A stretch of DNA of 11,675 nucleotides, from the NCBI GenBank assembly GCA_900321515.1, contig ONWI01000140.1, positions 1 to 11,675 of the forward strand, given 5' to 3'. Below, piece by piece: positions 1 through 6,850 of the stretch. Under the pieces are notes generated by a model, which searched no databases, was not told the origin of the DNA, and saw only the letters and a program-made list of their open reading frames with translations. Made by a program: the position numbers and the translations under genes. Source of the DNA: an uncultured Eubacteriales bacterium (GTDB lineage: Bacteria > Bacillota > Clostridia > Oscillospirales > Acutalibacteraceae). Numbering within the stretch: the stretch's first letter is position 1; each line of letters begins with the position of its first letter.

Positions 1-1379
1 CTCAGCCTCAGCAGGAACCAGCCTTCTTCCTCCTCGAACGAGACGCGTATGCCTTCGCGGTTGTCGTCGGCAACGATCCAGTCCTCACGGGCGCCGGCGT
101 ATTCCTCCAGCTCCGCCAGAACGCGCTGTCCGTACTCCCGGAAATCCTCCGTCCTGATTCTGAATCTGAGCTCCTGCTCCTCAAGAGGTTCCTCCAGTCC
201 GGAGGTCAGCATGGCAAGATTCTCGCCCTTCGCGCGGAGCTGCGCCATTTTGATTATTATCATCGTGACAAGATACGCGCCGTCGTCCAAAAAGTAATTC
301 TCTCTCATGGCGGCGTGTCCGCTGGTCTCGATGGCAAGCGGACAGTCGATTCCCTGCCCGTTGAGTTCAACGGCGCGGTTGATGACATTGCGGTAGCCCC
401 TCCGGTAACGGTAATGCACTCCGCCCAGGGTCTCCTCTATGAATTTCCTGAGTCCGGCGGACGTAGTGGAGTCGGTGACAATCGTGCCGCCGGGACAGTT
501 TTCAAGGGCTATTGCCGAAGCCAGCGCAACAAGCCTGTTGCGGTTTATCTCCATGCCCGAAGAGTCCACTGCGCCGCCCCTGTCCACATCGGTGTCGAAT
601 ATTACGCCGAGATCGGCCTTTGCTCTTTTCACCGCGTCGCAAATCGACCTCATTGCGTCCTTATCCTCCGGGTTGGGAATGTGATTGGGGAACATGCCGT
701 CCGGTTCGAGGAAAACGCTGCCCGAAACGTCCGCTCCGAGCGGTTCGAGCACGTCATGCGCGTAGAACCCGCCCGCGCCGTTGCCCGCGTCCACCACAAT
801 GTGCAGTCCCTCAAGCGGACGGTCGTAATTCTTTGCGCTTATTCCTTTGCAGATAATGTCGCGCAGATGCGCGGAGTAATCCTTCATATAATCCACGCGC
901 TCAGAGCTGCCGCCCTCCGCGGCGTCGGGGAATCTTCCCTCATCGCAGAAGCCGAGTATCGCCTCGATGTCACAGCCATCCAGACCTCCCGCGGGGGTGA
1001 AGAATTTAAGACCGTTGCGGTGATAAGGGTGATGGCTTGCCGTTATCTGCACCGAACCGTCGAGCTGCCTGTCCAGCGTTATCATAAACATCGACGGTGT
1101 GGACGACAGTCCGCAGTCAAGCACCTTTGCGCCGCATTCGACCATAGCGCCCGCCACTGCCGAACGTATCCTGTCGGCGGAAACGCGGCTGTCGTGTCCC
1201 ACCGCTACCTTCAGCTCAGAGGCTTTCTTTCCCGTCCTCTGCGAAAGCCAGAGCAAAAAAGCCTTTGCCATCTTGCCGACGACTTCGTCTGTCAGGTTGA
1301 GGGGTTCGCCCTCAACGCCCTCCACAGCTACGCCGCGTATGTCCGTGCCGCTCTTGAAGCCCTTCCAAAATTTATCCAT
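1..1379 (-). CDS. Phosphohexomutase (phosphomannomutase/phosphoglucomutase family), 3' end cut by window edge
   Basis: An open minus-strand frame runs from the ATG at 1379 to the left edge without a stop, giving 459 complete codons. The protein has the alpha-D-phosphohexomutase signatures in order: the catalytic phosphoserine loop TASHHP (Ser about residue 115) followed by a NGLKFF stretch, the metal loop DTDVDR (about 262-267), and the sugar loop ETSGH (about 351-355). Enzymes of this family move phosphate between C6 and C1 of hexoses in the cytosol, supplying sugar-1-phosphates for nucleotide sugars and cell-surface polymers. The family is usually near 500 residues, so about 40 C-terminal residues, including the phosphate-binding loop, lie outside the window. 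GGAAGG lies 9 nt before the ATG, and an in-frame stop lies upstream. The TASHHP form resembles the broad PMM/PGM group more than GlmM, so I give no gene symbol. Substrate preference cannot be read from the sequence. Confidence 0.9.
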   Translation of the reverse strand, partial: MDKFWKGFKSGTDIRGVAVEGVEGEPLNLTDEVVGKMAKAFLLWLSQRTGKKASELKVAVGHDSRVSADRIRSAVAGAMVECGAKVLDCGLSSTPSMFMITLDRQLDGSVQITASHHPYHRNGLKFFTPAGGLDGCDIEAILGFCDEGRFPDAAEGGSSERVDYMKDYSAHLRDIICKGISAKNYDRPLEGLHIVVDAGNGAGGFYAHDVLEPLGADVSGSVFLEPDGMFPNHIPNPEDKDAMRSICDAVKRAKADLGVIFDTDVDRGGAVDSSGMEINRNRLVALASAIALENCPGGTIVTDSTTSAGLRKFIEETLGGVHYRYRRGYRNVINRAVELNGQGIDCPLAIETSGHAAMRENYFLDDGAYLVTMIIIKMAQLRAKGENLAMLTSGLEEPLEEQELRFRIRTEDFREYGQRVLAELEEYAGAREDWIVADDNREGIRVSFEEEEGWFLLRL

Positions 1380-1412
1380 GACGCCATTCCTTCCAAAAGT
1401 CAGATTTTATTT

Positions 1413-1436
1413 AATACAATAGTATTGGATTGTATT
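1413..1436. promoter_or_regulatory. Perfect inverted repeat at the mutase transcription start (candidate operator or leader hairpin)
   Basis: AATACAAT (1413-1420) and ATTGTATT (1429-1436) are perfect 8-base inverted arms around an 8-base spacer. The element sits at the predicted start point, just downstream of the -10 box. It could be a repressor site or a 5' end hairpin. The minus strand also shows a direct repeat of CCAATAC with period 10 in the same place. No regulator is identified. Confidence 0.5.
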
Positions 1437-1442
1437 GGACTT

Positions 1443-1471
1443 ATTATACTACATATCTCCCGTTTCATCAA
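1443..1471 (-). promoter_or_regulatory. SigmaA-type promoter of the phosphohexomutase gene
   Basis: Read on the minus strand, TTGATG (1466-1471) and a perfect TATAAT (1443-1448) are separated by exactly 17 nt. Transcription would start near 1436, about 57 nt before the mutase ATG. This is a strong match to the housekeeping promoter pattern, and no other gene lies between it and the mutase. Confidence 0.85.
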
Positions 1472-1512
1472 GTACATTTTGAGGCAAACGCACAATTCAC
1501 CACCAAAAAGTT

Positions 1513-1563
1513 AAAAAAAACGCCGTTCCTCAGTCCGTAAAATAACGGCTGCGAAACGACGTT
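1513..1563 (-). terminator. Intrinsic terminator after the G5/3D-domain gene
   Basis: On the minus strand a long stem starts with AACGTCGTT and closes with AACGGCGTT around a TTATTTT-type loop. It runs into eight T residues (A tract 1513-1520 on the plus strand). It begins about 24 nt after the stop of the 3D-domain gene and lies upstream of the mutase promoter, so the two genes are transcribed separately. Confidence 0.88.
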
Positions 1564-1586
1564 ATTGATTTTTCTGTTTTTTCTGC

Positions 1587-2654
1587 TCAGTCGAGTATGT
1601 AGACCTTTACCTGACGTCTGCCGAAGTTATTGCACTCGCGTTCGGTGTTGTAAAAGAGATCCACCAGAACTCTGCCGCTTCTGAGCGCTCCGCCTGTGTC
1701 GGCTGCCACGGCGTATCCGTAATTGTATCTGCCGTCGGCGGAAACTATATAGAGTCTCGTGCCGTAGGGTATCTTTCTGGGATCGACGGCGACACGTCCT
1801 ACCTTCACGGTTTTGCCTGTCGAAGTCAGAGCGCCACTGCGCGCGGTATATGCCGTACCTGTGCCTGTCAGTACCCTCGAATAGCTGACTTCCTTGCCGT
1901 TGATCGTAAGCGTCTTGCCGCTTGTATCGACAGATGAAATCGCGCTCTTGACGGAAGTCTTCTTTGCGGACTGCGCCTTATTGGTTCCCTTGAGAACTAC
2001 CTTATTTACAGCCTTTCTGGTGACCTTTTCGGTTGTTTTGGTGTCGGTCAGCTTGCCGTTGACATACTTCTTGGTGGTTGTGACCCTCTTTTCACCGTTC
2101 ACGCCCTGAACCGAAACCTTTGTCTTGCCCTCCGCAAGCGTGCTGTCCTTTTTGGTAACGGTACTGTATTTTACAACCTGGGTTTTTGTGTCCTTTACAT
2201 ACTTTACGCGGTCGATCTTAATTACCATGCCCTCATCGACTTCCGACTCAAGATCGACATTGGCAGTGTCCTCGCCCTGCGGAAGCGGTATGCCCGCATT
2301 CTCGAGAGCCTCCGCGACTGTGCCGCTCACTGCGGAGACAATCTTTTCCTCGCCGCCGTCGATGACCTTCATATCGAATGCCCTGATAATCTCGATTTCC
2401 CTGACGGAATTATCCGAGCCGTTGACCGAAAACGCGTCGTTATCCGAAAGGGCAAAGCCTGCCTGCACGATTATTTCGGCGGAACTTCTGTTTTTGGCGG
2501 TAACAACCTTGCTTGTCCTGTCGCCGTCAACCACCTTGACCACCGAGAGATTCGACGAAATGAATATTGAGCCTACCAATACCGCCGAGGCAAGAAGCAT
2601 CGACGCGCCCTTGCGGCTCCTGATGAAATCCGCTGTCTTATTCATAATGCTCAT
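1587..2654 (-). CDS. Exported G5/3D-domain cell-wall protein (YabE-like)
   Basis: The protein is 355 residues from the ATG at 2654. It has an N-terminal membrane or signal segment (about 18-33), ubiquitin-like DUF348-type segments (about 36-148), a G5-like domain rich in Lys/Thr/Val (about 150-224), a low-complexity linker, and a C-terminal 3D domain (about 262-353). The 3D domain carries the three aspartates of the name: D291 in VAVDP, D319 in AADTGG and D332 in VDLF. 3D domains fold like the double-psi barrel of MltA-type lytic transglycosylases. Proteins of this build act outside the membrane on peptidoglycan, often in spore germination or wall turnover. The start was chosen because AGAGGA lies 7 nt before it. 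A longer frame to a TTG at 2726 would run through the leader and has no sensible ribosome site. There is no separate resuscitation or lysozyme-like domain. The family assignment is firm; the exact substrate is inferred. Confidence 0.9.
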   Translation of the reverse strand: MSIMNKTADFIRSRKGASMLLASAVLVGSIFISSNLSVVKVVDGDRTSKVVTAKNRSSAEIIVQAGFALSDNDAFSVNGSDNSVREIEIIRAFDMKVIDGGEEKIVSAVSGTVAEALENAGIPLPQGEDTANVDLESEVDEGMVIKIDRVKYVKDTKTQVVKYSTVTKKDSTLAEGKTKVSVQGVNGEKRVTTTKKYVNGKLTDTKTTEKVTRKAVNKVVLKGTNKAQSAKKTSVKSAISSVDTSGKTLTINGKEVSYSRVLTGTGTAYTARSGALTSTGKTVKVGRVAVDPRKIPYGTRLYIVSADGRYNYGYAVAADTGGALRSGRVLVDLFYNTERECNNFGRRQVKVYILD

Positions 2655-2783
2655 AATCTTTTCCTCTGCTTTCGTTTTCGCCCACGCAACCGCTGAGGCG
2701 AAACAACATGTTACTCTTCCATTCAACCCTTGCGCTCTGCGGGGGTCTTATTTCCGAGCCGTCGGGACCATCTCCCGAACGAT
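2655..2783 (-). promoter_or_regulatory. Long structured leader of the G5/3D-domain gene (candidate cis-acting RNA)
   Basis: The predicted leader has at least two hairpins. TCGGGA/TCCCGA around 5 bases (2762-2778) sits near the 5' end. TTTCGCC/GGCGAAA (2676-2703) ends about 9 nt before the Shine-Dalgarno sequence. A three-codon reading frame (ATG GAA GAG TAA) and a 23-codon frame overlapping the start of the main gene also occur. Related cell-wall genes in Firmicutes can carry ydaO-type c-di-AMP riboswitches. A GGGTTGAAT stretch is faintly like part of that motif, but the conserved GCCGAA and closing GAGGC parts are not evident, so I do not assign a class. Confidence 0.4.
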
Positions 2784-2789
2784 GTGCCT

Positions 2790-2818
2790 ATTATAAACCC
2801 CTCGGGCCGAATTGTCAA
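2790..2818 (-). promoter_or_regulatory. Near-consensus sigmaA promoter of the G5/3D-domain gene
   Basis: The minus strand has a perfect TTGACA (2813-2818), a 17 nt spacer and a perfect TATAAT (2790-2795). It is the best promoter in the window. Transcription should start near 2783, leaving a leader of about 129 nt before the ATG at 2654. Confidence 0.92.
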
Positions 2819-3062
2819 ACAAGATAAGCTAAAAACTTTTGTGTATTTTAACAGGCGGCGATTTTTATCTATACAAAACATTCAAAAATCAACCCAGGGA
2901 ATTATATCAATTGCACACAAGGTCTCGTCCGAAGCAATTCACCGAATTAAAGCACAAAATCAAAAATTGGTCAAGCTGACGAAATTGCCTTGTCATTTTT
3001 TTGTAACCAATTTTACAAATCAATTTATATGCGCATTCTTTCCGGAAAATAACCGTACAGTC
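2819..3062. other. Gene-free AT-rich intergenic stretch
   Basis: No frame here has a credible ribosome site or protein-like composition. The plus-strand frame spanning it starts inside the 3D gene's leader and looks like chance. The only ordered element is TTTGTAA, six bases, TTACAAA (3000-3019), a perfect 7-base inverted repeat about 200 bp upstream of the 3D-gene promoter. A weak plus-strand TTAACA/TATACA pair (about 2848-2875) was seen but leads to no gene. Confidence 0.5.
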
Positions 3063-3096
3063 AAAAAAACAGCCGGCCGTCTGAGCGGTCAGCTGT
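3063..3096 (-). terminator. Intrinsic terminator downstream of the 142-residue hypothetical gene
   Basis: The minus-strand arms ACAGCTGACCG and CGGCCGGCTGT form a stem with one wobble and one mismatch around CTCAGA, followed directly by seven T residues (3063-3069). It lies about 120 nt past the stop of the gene ending at 3214 and is the only strong terminator between that gene and the next promoter. Confidence 0.85.
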
Positions 3097-3121
3097 AATT
3101 CAATAAATATACTTCACATTA

Positions 3122-3183
3122 TTCCGATTAAGTTCAATCGGAAGTCTGGCTGTTTTCAAATTCACTCATGCGCTTTCCGCGCA
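3122..3183 (-). other. Two further hairpins in the 3' region of the 142-residue gene
   Basis: TTCCGATT/AATCGGAA (3122-3143) is a perfect 8 bp stem with a 6-base loop. TGCGC/GCGCA (3169-3183) is a perfect 5 bp stem with a 5-base loop. Together with the terminator they make a compact array of about 120 nt. AAAACAGCC on the minus strand (3156-3148) is also perfectly complementary to GGCTGTTTT in the 3' arm and T tract of the terminator (3074-3066). The role is unknown; no promoter specific to this RNA is visible. Confidence 0.5.
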
Positions 3184-3213
3184 AAACACTAACGCTGATA
3201 ACAAATAATTAAT

Positions 3214-3642
3214 TTAAGCACGGGTGCTGCCCGCCCTGTCTGAACGCGCGGCGAAGAATCCCGGCGCGATATAGCTGAATGTGTCGCCGTCCGGCGGCAC
3301 CAATGTCAATGTGACTTCCGGCAGCATCTTTGATATAAGCCTCGCGGCTCCGCTGGTGTCACTCTCGCTTATTATTATATCGGTGACGGCATGGCTTCCG
3401 GCATATTTCAGAAGCGCAGCCGCAGGCTGCGTGCTGTAAAGCACGGTAAGGTTTGCTCCTATCGAAGACGAATATCTGAAAAGCTCCTCGGTGCGTTCGG
3501 CGTATTCTTGCCCGCATTTCGGGAAAACGCCCACCACCGACATCTTGTCTCCGTCAGCCCTGCACAAAGCAAGCAGCTTTGCGGCAAGCTGACCGCGGCT
3601 GTCTTCCAGATATAACGCCGCAGCTCTGCGAGCGTTATCCAT
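3214..3642 (-). CDS. Hypothetical protein, 142 residues, faintly universal-stress-protein-like
   Basis: I do not recognise a firm family. The start is well supported: GGAGGTG lies 8 nt before the ATG. The protein is soluble, Ala-rich and has no signal peptide or membrane segment. The middle to C-terminal part alternates hydrophobic strands and helices: VVGVFP (about 36-41), NLTVLYS (about 64-70), TDIIISESD (about 87-95) and VTLTLVPPD (about 110-118). This order, with the TDIIISES strand followed by an arginine-led helix and a final strand ending in VPP, recalls the Rossmann-like end of UspA or KdpD sensor domains. The glycine-rich ATP-binding loop of ATP-binding Usp proteins is not evident. 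It stands alone between two terminators, so neighbours give no hint of function. Confidence 0.65.
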   Translation of the reverse strand: MDNARRAAALYLEDSRGQLAAKLLALCRADGDKMSVVGVFPKCGQEYAERTEELFRYSSSIGANLTVLYSTQPAAALLKYAGSHAVTDIIISESDTSGAARLISKMLPEVTLTLVPPDGDTFSYIAPGFFAARSDRAGSTRA

Positions 3643-3692
3643 AAAATAAACACCTCCATATGTATTGCGGCTTAAAACTCCCGCTTGATTAT

Positions 3693-3698
3693 ATTATA
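3693..3698 (-). promoter_or_regulatory. Candidate -10 box for the 142-residue hypothetical gene
   Basis: A perfect TATAAT on the minus strand overlaps a second TATAAT shifted by 5 bases (3688-3693), about 50 nt before the start codon. No good -35 hexamer lies 16-18 nt upstream, so the promoter is weak, activator-dependent or read by another sigma factor. A promoter is needed here because the preceding gene ends at a strong terminator. Confidence 0.4.
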
Positions 3699-3790
3699 CA
3701 CCCCTCTCCTGCCGGATATAATGATTTTTGGTGTATTTTATATAAATAATATGTTAATAACTATGAATAATTTAAAAATGTTTACAAAAC

Positions 3791-3827
3791 AAAAAAAGCA
3801 TACGGATCCTTGTGAATGCCGTATGCT
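3791..3827 (-). terminator. Strong intrinsic terminator after the lipoprotein gene
   Basis: AGCATACGG and CCGTATGCT are perfect 9 bp arms around a 13-base loop, followed on the minus strand by a run of seven T residues (3791-3797). It lies about 40 nt past the stop codon at 3868 and marks the 3' end of the threonine-operon/lipoprotein block. Confidence 0.93.
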
Positions 3828-3867
3828 CTAACCGCGTGTAGGGATATTCTAAACAGGCTGCATTATC

Positions 3868-4545
3868 TCAGTCGTCAGTAGTTCTCCTGACAAGCGTGAT
3901 TTTCTCTTCGGAATCCTTGACGGTTCCCTTTCCGGTGATGCTGTCAACATCGTATCCGGCAATTTCATTGCCGGCCTTGTCGTAAAGCTGTATCGAAGCC
4001 ATGCCGTCAGCGGATATATTTATTACGACGCTTTCCGGACGAACTTCGTTCTGTATCTCATAATAATCCATCGCCATCTCGCCGAGGTCATTCCTTGAAT
4101 AGCTGCTGAATGTATCAGGCTCCTGTCCCCCCAGCAGCGTGAGATATTCCTCGCGGTTCTCATTGGTCCATGTAACGGTGCGCTTGCCCTTGCCCGTATT
4201 CTCAACGGTAGTGGAGTCGGTAAAATCCGCTGCCCCGAGGTGGAAATCCGCCGCGTTTTCTTTTACGTCAACGCTGAACGGGACGTCCATGCCAAGCTGC
4301 GCGTCAACGAATCTGCCGTTTGCCCTGTAGTAACCGGTTCTCTTTTCGCCGTCGTCAACTGCCCACACTCCCCGGCAGAAGGTTTCGCCATTGTCGAAGT
4401 ATGTGCCGTCCTCATTCCTGTTGTCATCCGATTTGGCTGAGGAACCGTTTCCTATGCCGGAACAGCCCGGCAGGCTGAATATCAGCGCCGCAAACGCAGC
4501 GACGGATATCAGTCTTAACATAATGTTTTTTCTCTTTTTCATCAT
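3868..4545 (-). CDS. Putative lipoprotein, 225 residues, unknown function
   Basis: The N terminus is a textbook lipoprotein signal: basic MMKKRKN, a hydrophobic core, then the lipobox LPGC with the lipidated Cys near residue 28. A Ser/Gly/Asn/Asp-rich tether follows (about 29-45), so the mature protein should be anchored outside the cell membrane. The rest is acidic, with no recognised catalytic motif. It contains Trp and Tyr in a WTNENREEYLTLL segment and a C-terminal beta-rich part. I do not recognise the family. The start was set at 4545 because GGGAG (4552-4556) lies 6 nt before it; the next codon is also ATG (4542). Longer in-frame starts up to 4599 would put coding sequence through the upstream hairpin and weaken the signal peptide. 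Transcription is either read-through from lysC or from a weak local promoter. Confidence 0.75.
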   Translation of the reverse strand: MMKKRKNIMLRLISVAAFAALIFSLPGCSGIGNGSSAKSDDNRNEDGTYFDNGETFCRGVWAVDDGEKRTGYYRANGRFVDAQLGMDVPFSVDVKENAADFHLGAADFTDSTTVENTGKGKRTVTWTNENREEYLTLLGGQEPDTFSSYSRNDLGEMAMDYYEIQNEVRPESVVINISADGMASIQLYDKAGNEIAGYDVDSITGKGTVKDSEEKITLVRRTTDD

Positions 4546-4570
4546 TTCATACTCCCGGAAAATACACATA

Positions 4571-4606
4571 CGCACCAATGCCGGCTGCATTTCCTGCATT
4601 GATGCG
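4571..4606 (-). other. Hairpin between lysC and the lipoprotein gene (possible weak terminator)
   Basis: CGCACCAATGC and GCATTGATGCG form an 11 bp stem with one wobble and a 14-base loop, about 30 nt after the lysC stop. On the minus strand it is followed by TATGTGTATTTT, which is not a proper T tract. It could act as a partial terminator that lowers lipoprotein expression, or as a 3' end stabiliser of the operon messenger. Confidence 0.55.
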
Positions 4607-4637
4607 AAGTATTATTGTGAAATTATTATCTGAAAAA

Positions 4638-5843
4638 TCAGCCGATGAACATTGAATGAATAGCCGAAACAGCCTTATCGGCGTCTTCCTCATTGATAAG
4701 CACGGAAATCTTGATCTCGCTGGTGGAAATCATTCTGATGTTGATATGAGCGCCGTAGAGGGCTTCAAACATCTTTGACGCAACGCCCGCGTGAGTCTCC
4801 ATGCCCGCCCCAACAATGGATACCTTGGCAACTTCCTTGTCGAGCGCAACGCCCTTGCCGCCGATGCTTGAAACGAATTCCTCCATGATTGCGGCGGCTT
4901 CGTCGCTGCTGTCCTCGGCAACGGTAAAGCTGATGTCCTTGGTGCCGTCTCTGCCGATCGACTGGAGAATTATATCAACATTGATGTTCTTTGACGCAAG
5001 GCGGCTGAACGCCTGGAACGCGACGCCGGGCTCGTCGGGAAGTCCCAGAAGGGAGATTCTGGCAACATGAGTGTCCTTGGCTACGCCGCTGATAAGCATT
5101 TTTTCCATTTTTACCTTCTCCTTAACTATAGTGCCGGGCTTTCTGACAAGCGATGAAAGCACCTCAAGCTGTACGTTATACTTCTTTGCCATTTCAACTG
5201 AACGGTTGTTGAGCACCTGTGCGCCGAGCGTGGCAAGCTCGAGCATCTCGTCGTAGGTTATCTCATCGAGCTTGACCGCGTTCTTTACCTTGCGCGGGTC
5301 GGCTGTGTACACGCCCTCCACATCGGTGAATATCTGGCATCTGTCCGCGCGGAGCGCGGCGGCTATGGCAACCGCGCTGGTATCGCTGCCGCCTCTGCCG
5401 AGTGTGGTCATGTCGTCGTATTTATTCAATCCCTGGAAGCCCGCCACAACTACTATCTTGTTCTGGTCAAGTTCGCTCTGGAGCCTGTCGGTCTCAATGC
5501 GCCTGATTCTCGCGCTTCCGTAGACCGAACTCGTCACAAATCCCGCCTGCCAGCCCAGCAGGGAGATCACCGGATATCCGAGCTTCTGGATTGCCATGGC
5601 AAGCAGCGAAATGGAAATCTGTTCGCCGGCAGTCATCAGCATGTCAAGTTCGCGCTTTGAGGCGGAAGGGTTGATTTCCTTCGCCTTCTCGATAAGATCG
5701 TCGGTCGTATCGCCCTGAGCCGATACCACCACTACAACGCGGTTGCCCTGCTTATAGGTGTCGGTAACTATGCGGGCGACGTTCATCACCCGTTCGGCGT
5801 CGGCGACCGATGTGCCGCCGAATTTCTGAACTATTAAACCCAT
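4638..5843 (-). CDS. lysC: Aspartate kinase
   Basis: The product phosphorylates L-aspartate to aspartyl-4-phosphate, the first step to lysine, threonine, methionine and diaminopimelate. At 401 residues it fits the monofunctional class. The kinase domain shows the N-terminal KFGGTS (7-12), GFQGLN (135-140), GRGGSDTS (149-156) and FTDVEGVYTADPR (172-184). Two C-terminal ACT domains follow (about 262-335 and 340-401). The first has the LPDEPGV ligand-loop motif, so feedback control by lysine and/or threonine is expected. The start is fixed by GGAGGT 9 nt upstream. It is the last enzyme of the threonine operon, 101 nt after thrB. That gap has imperfect hairpins but neither a lysine riboswitch nor a clear promoter. 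The symbol follows the usual name; which end product inhibits it cannot be read here. Confidence 0.96.
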   Translation of the reverse strand: MGLIVQKFGGTSVADAERVMNVARIVTDTYKQGNRVVVVVSAQGDTTDDLIEKAKEINPSASKRELDMLMTAGEQISISLLAMAIQKLGYPVISLLGWQAGFVTSSVYGSARIRRIETDRLQSELDQNKIVVVAGFQGLNKYDDMTTLGRGGSDTSAVAIAAALRADRCQIFTDVEGVYTADPRKVKNAVKLDEITYDEMLELATLGAQVLNNRSVEMAKKYNVQLEVLSSLVRKPGTIVKEKVKMEKMLISGVAKDTHVARISLLGLPDEPGVAFQAFSRLASKNINVDIILQSIGRDGTKDISFTVAEDSSDEAAAIMEEFVSSIGGKGVALDKEVAKVSIVGAGMETHAGVASKMFEALYGAHINIRMISTSEIKISVLINEEDADKAVSAIHSMFIG

Positions 5844-5944
5844 GTGTTCAATACCTCCGAATTTTTTATTGAATAATGCTTTTGGCTTAGTGCCTTATGC
5901 ATAATATGTATTTCAAGCGCCTTTTGCGAAACAGAGCAAACGCG

Positions 5945-6850
5945 CTATTGCTGTTTTGATTTGACCCTCTGCGCGCCTCTGGAATCCACGTCGAGTATCA
6001 CCATGCGCCAGTTTCCCAGAGAGCGTCTTTCCAGCTCGCGGGATATTTCGGTCTCGAATTCTTCCTCGTAACGGCGGCTGATGATCGACATGACGGTGGG
6101 TCCCGCGCCGCTGATGTAGGTCGCGTATGAACCGAATTCATACGACAGTCGGAATATTTCCTCCGCGCCGGGAATCAGTCCCATGCGATAGGGCTGATGA
6201 AGTCTGTCCTTCACGGCAACCCTCAGATTGTCCACATTGCCGGTGGCAAGCGAACCTGCCATCAGCGCGGAACGGGACAGATTGTAAACCGCGTCCTCCC
6301 GTGAGACCGTCTTGGGCAGAATCCCTCTCGCAACAGAGGTCTTAAGCTCGAAATCCGGAATAAACGCCGCAAACCGGAATTTGTCCGCTACATGCAGCGT
6401 GACGGCGTAAACCCTGCCGTCCTCGACCGCCGCCGAGGTGAGTCCTCCCAGAAGCGCCGGCGTCACATTGTCGGGATGTCCCTCGATGCGGCAGGCTATA
6501 TTGACAAGCTCTTCCCTGCTCATCGGCTTGCCCAGCAGATAATTCGCTCCCAGCAGACCCGCGGCTACGCAGGCGGAGCTGGAACCCAGTCCGCGCGTCA
6601 TGGGTATGACGTTGCTCTGGGCTATGCTGAATCCCTTCGGAAGCGGCGCGCCGCATTCCTCATAGAGCATCCGGGCGGAAACATATATCAGATTGTCCTC
6701 ACCGGTCGGCACCTCAATGCCGTCAAGCGACGTTATCCGGAGGCAATCGCTTTCCTCAATATCAACCTCGTTGTACATCGACAGCGCGATTCCCAGAGCG
6801 TCAAAGCCCGATCCGACATTAGCGCTGGTCGCCGGTATCCTGAATTTCAA
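5945..6850 (-). CDS. thrB: Homoserine kinase (TTG start)
   Basis: The enzyme phosphorylates homoserine to O-phosphohomoserine, the substrate of threonine synthase. The 301 residues show the GHMP kinase pattern: PATSANVGSGFD (6-17), the ATP loop PMTRGLGSSSA (83-93), GHPDN (124-128) and the C-terminal SGAGPTV (247-253). The start codon is TTG at 6850. The next codon upstream but two is a stop in frame, and the N terminus from TTG matches the canonical start of this family, so no ATG is available. AAGGG (6860-6864) lies 9 nt before it. It follows hom by only 17 nt, so the two are almost certainly cotranscribed and translationally linked. TTG initiation may hold its level below that of its neighbours. 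Confidence 0.96.
   Translation of the reverse strand: MKFRIPATSANVGSGFDALGIALSMYNEVDIEESDCLRITSLDGIEVPTGEDNLIYVSARMLYEECGAPLPKGFSIAQSNVIPMTRGLGSSSACVAAGLLGANYLLGKPMSREELVNIACRIEGHPDNVTPALLGGLTSAAVEDGRVYAVTLHVADKFRFAAFIPDFELKTSVARGILPKTVSREDAVYNLSRSALMAGSLATGNVDNLRVAVKDRLHQPYRMGLIPGAEEIFRLSYEFGSYATYISGAGPTVMSIISRRYEEEFETEISRELERRSLGNWRMVILDVDSRGAQRVKSKQQ

Noticed and set aside
315..1514. Plus-strand open frame of 399 codons opposite the mutase
   Set aside because: It has no family resemblance and an Arg/His/Ala-rich composition typical of antisense frames. It lies opposite the clearly coding phosphohexomutase and crosses its promoter.
2655..2783. Assignment of the 3D-gene leader as a ydaO (c-di-AMP) riboswitch
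   Set aside because: Only a GGGTTGAAT-like piece matches from memory. The conserved opening and closing parts are not visible, so the class is not claimed.
2730..3098. Plus-strand 122-codon frame over the 3D-gene leader and the intergenic region
   Set aside because: No ribosome site and no recognisable protein. It overlaps a strong minus-strand promoter and ends inside a minus-strand terminator.
5876..5940. Imperfect hairpins in the 101 nt between thrB and lysC, considered as a lysine riboswitch or terminator
   Set aside because: The gap is too short for a lysine riboswitch, the stems are interrupted, and no T tract follows. Cotranscription is the simpler view.
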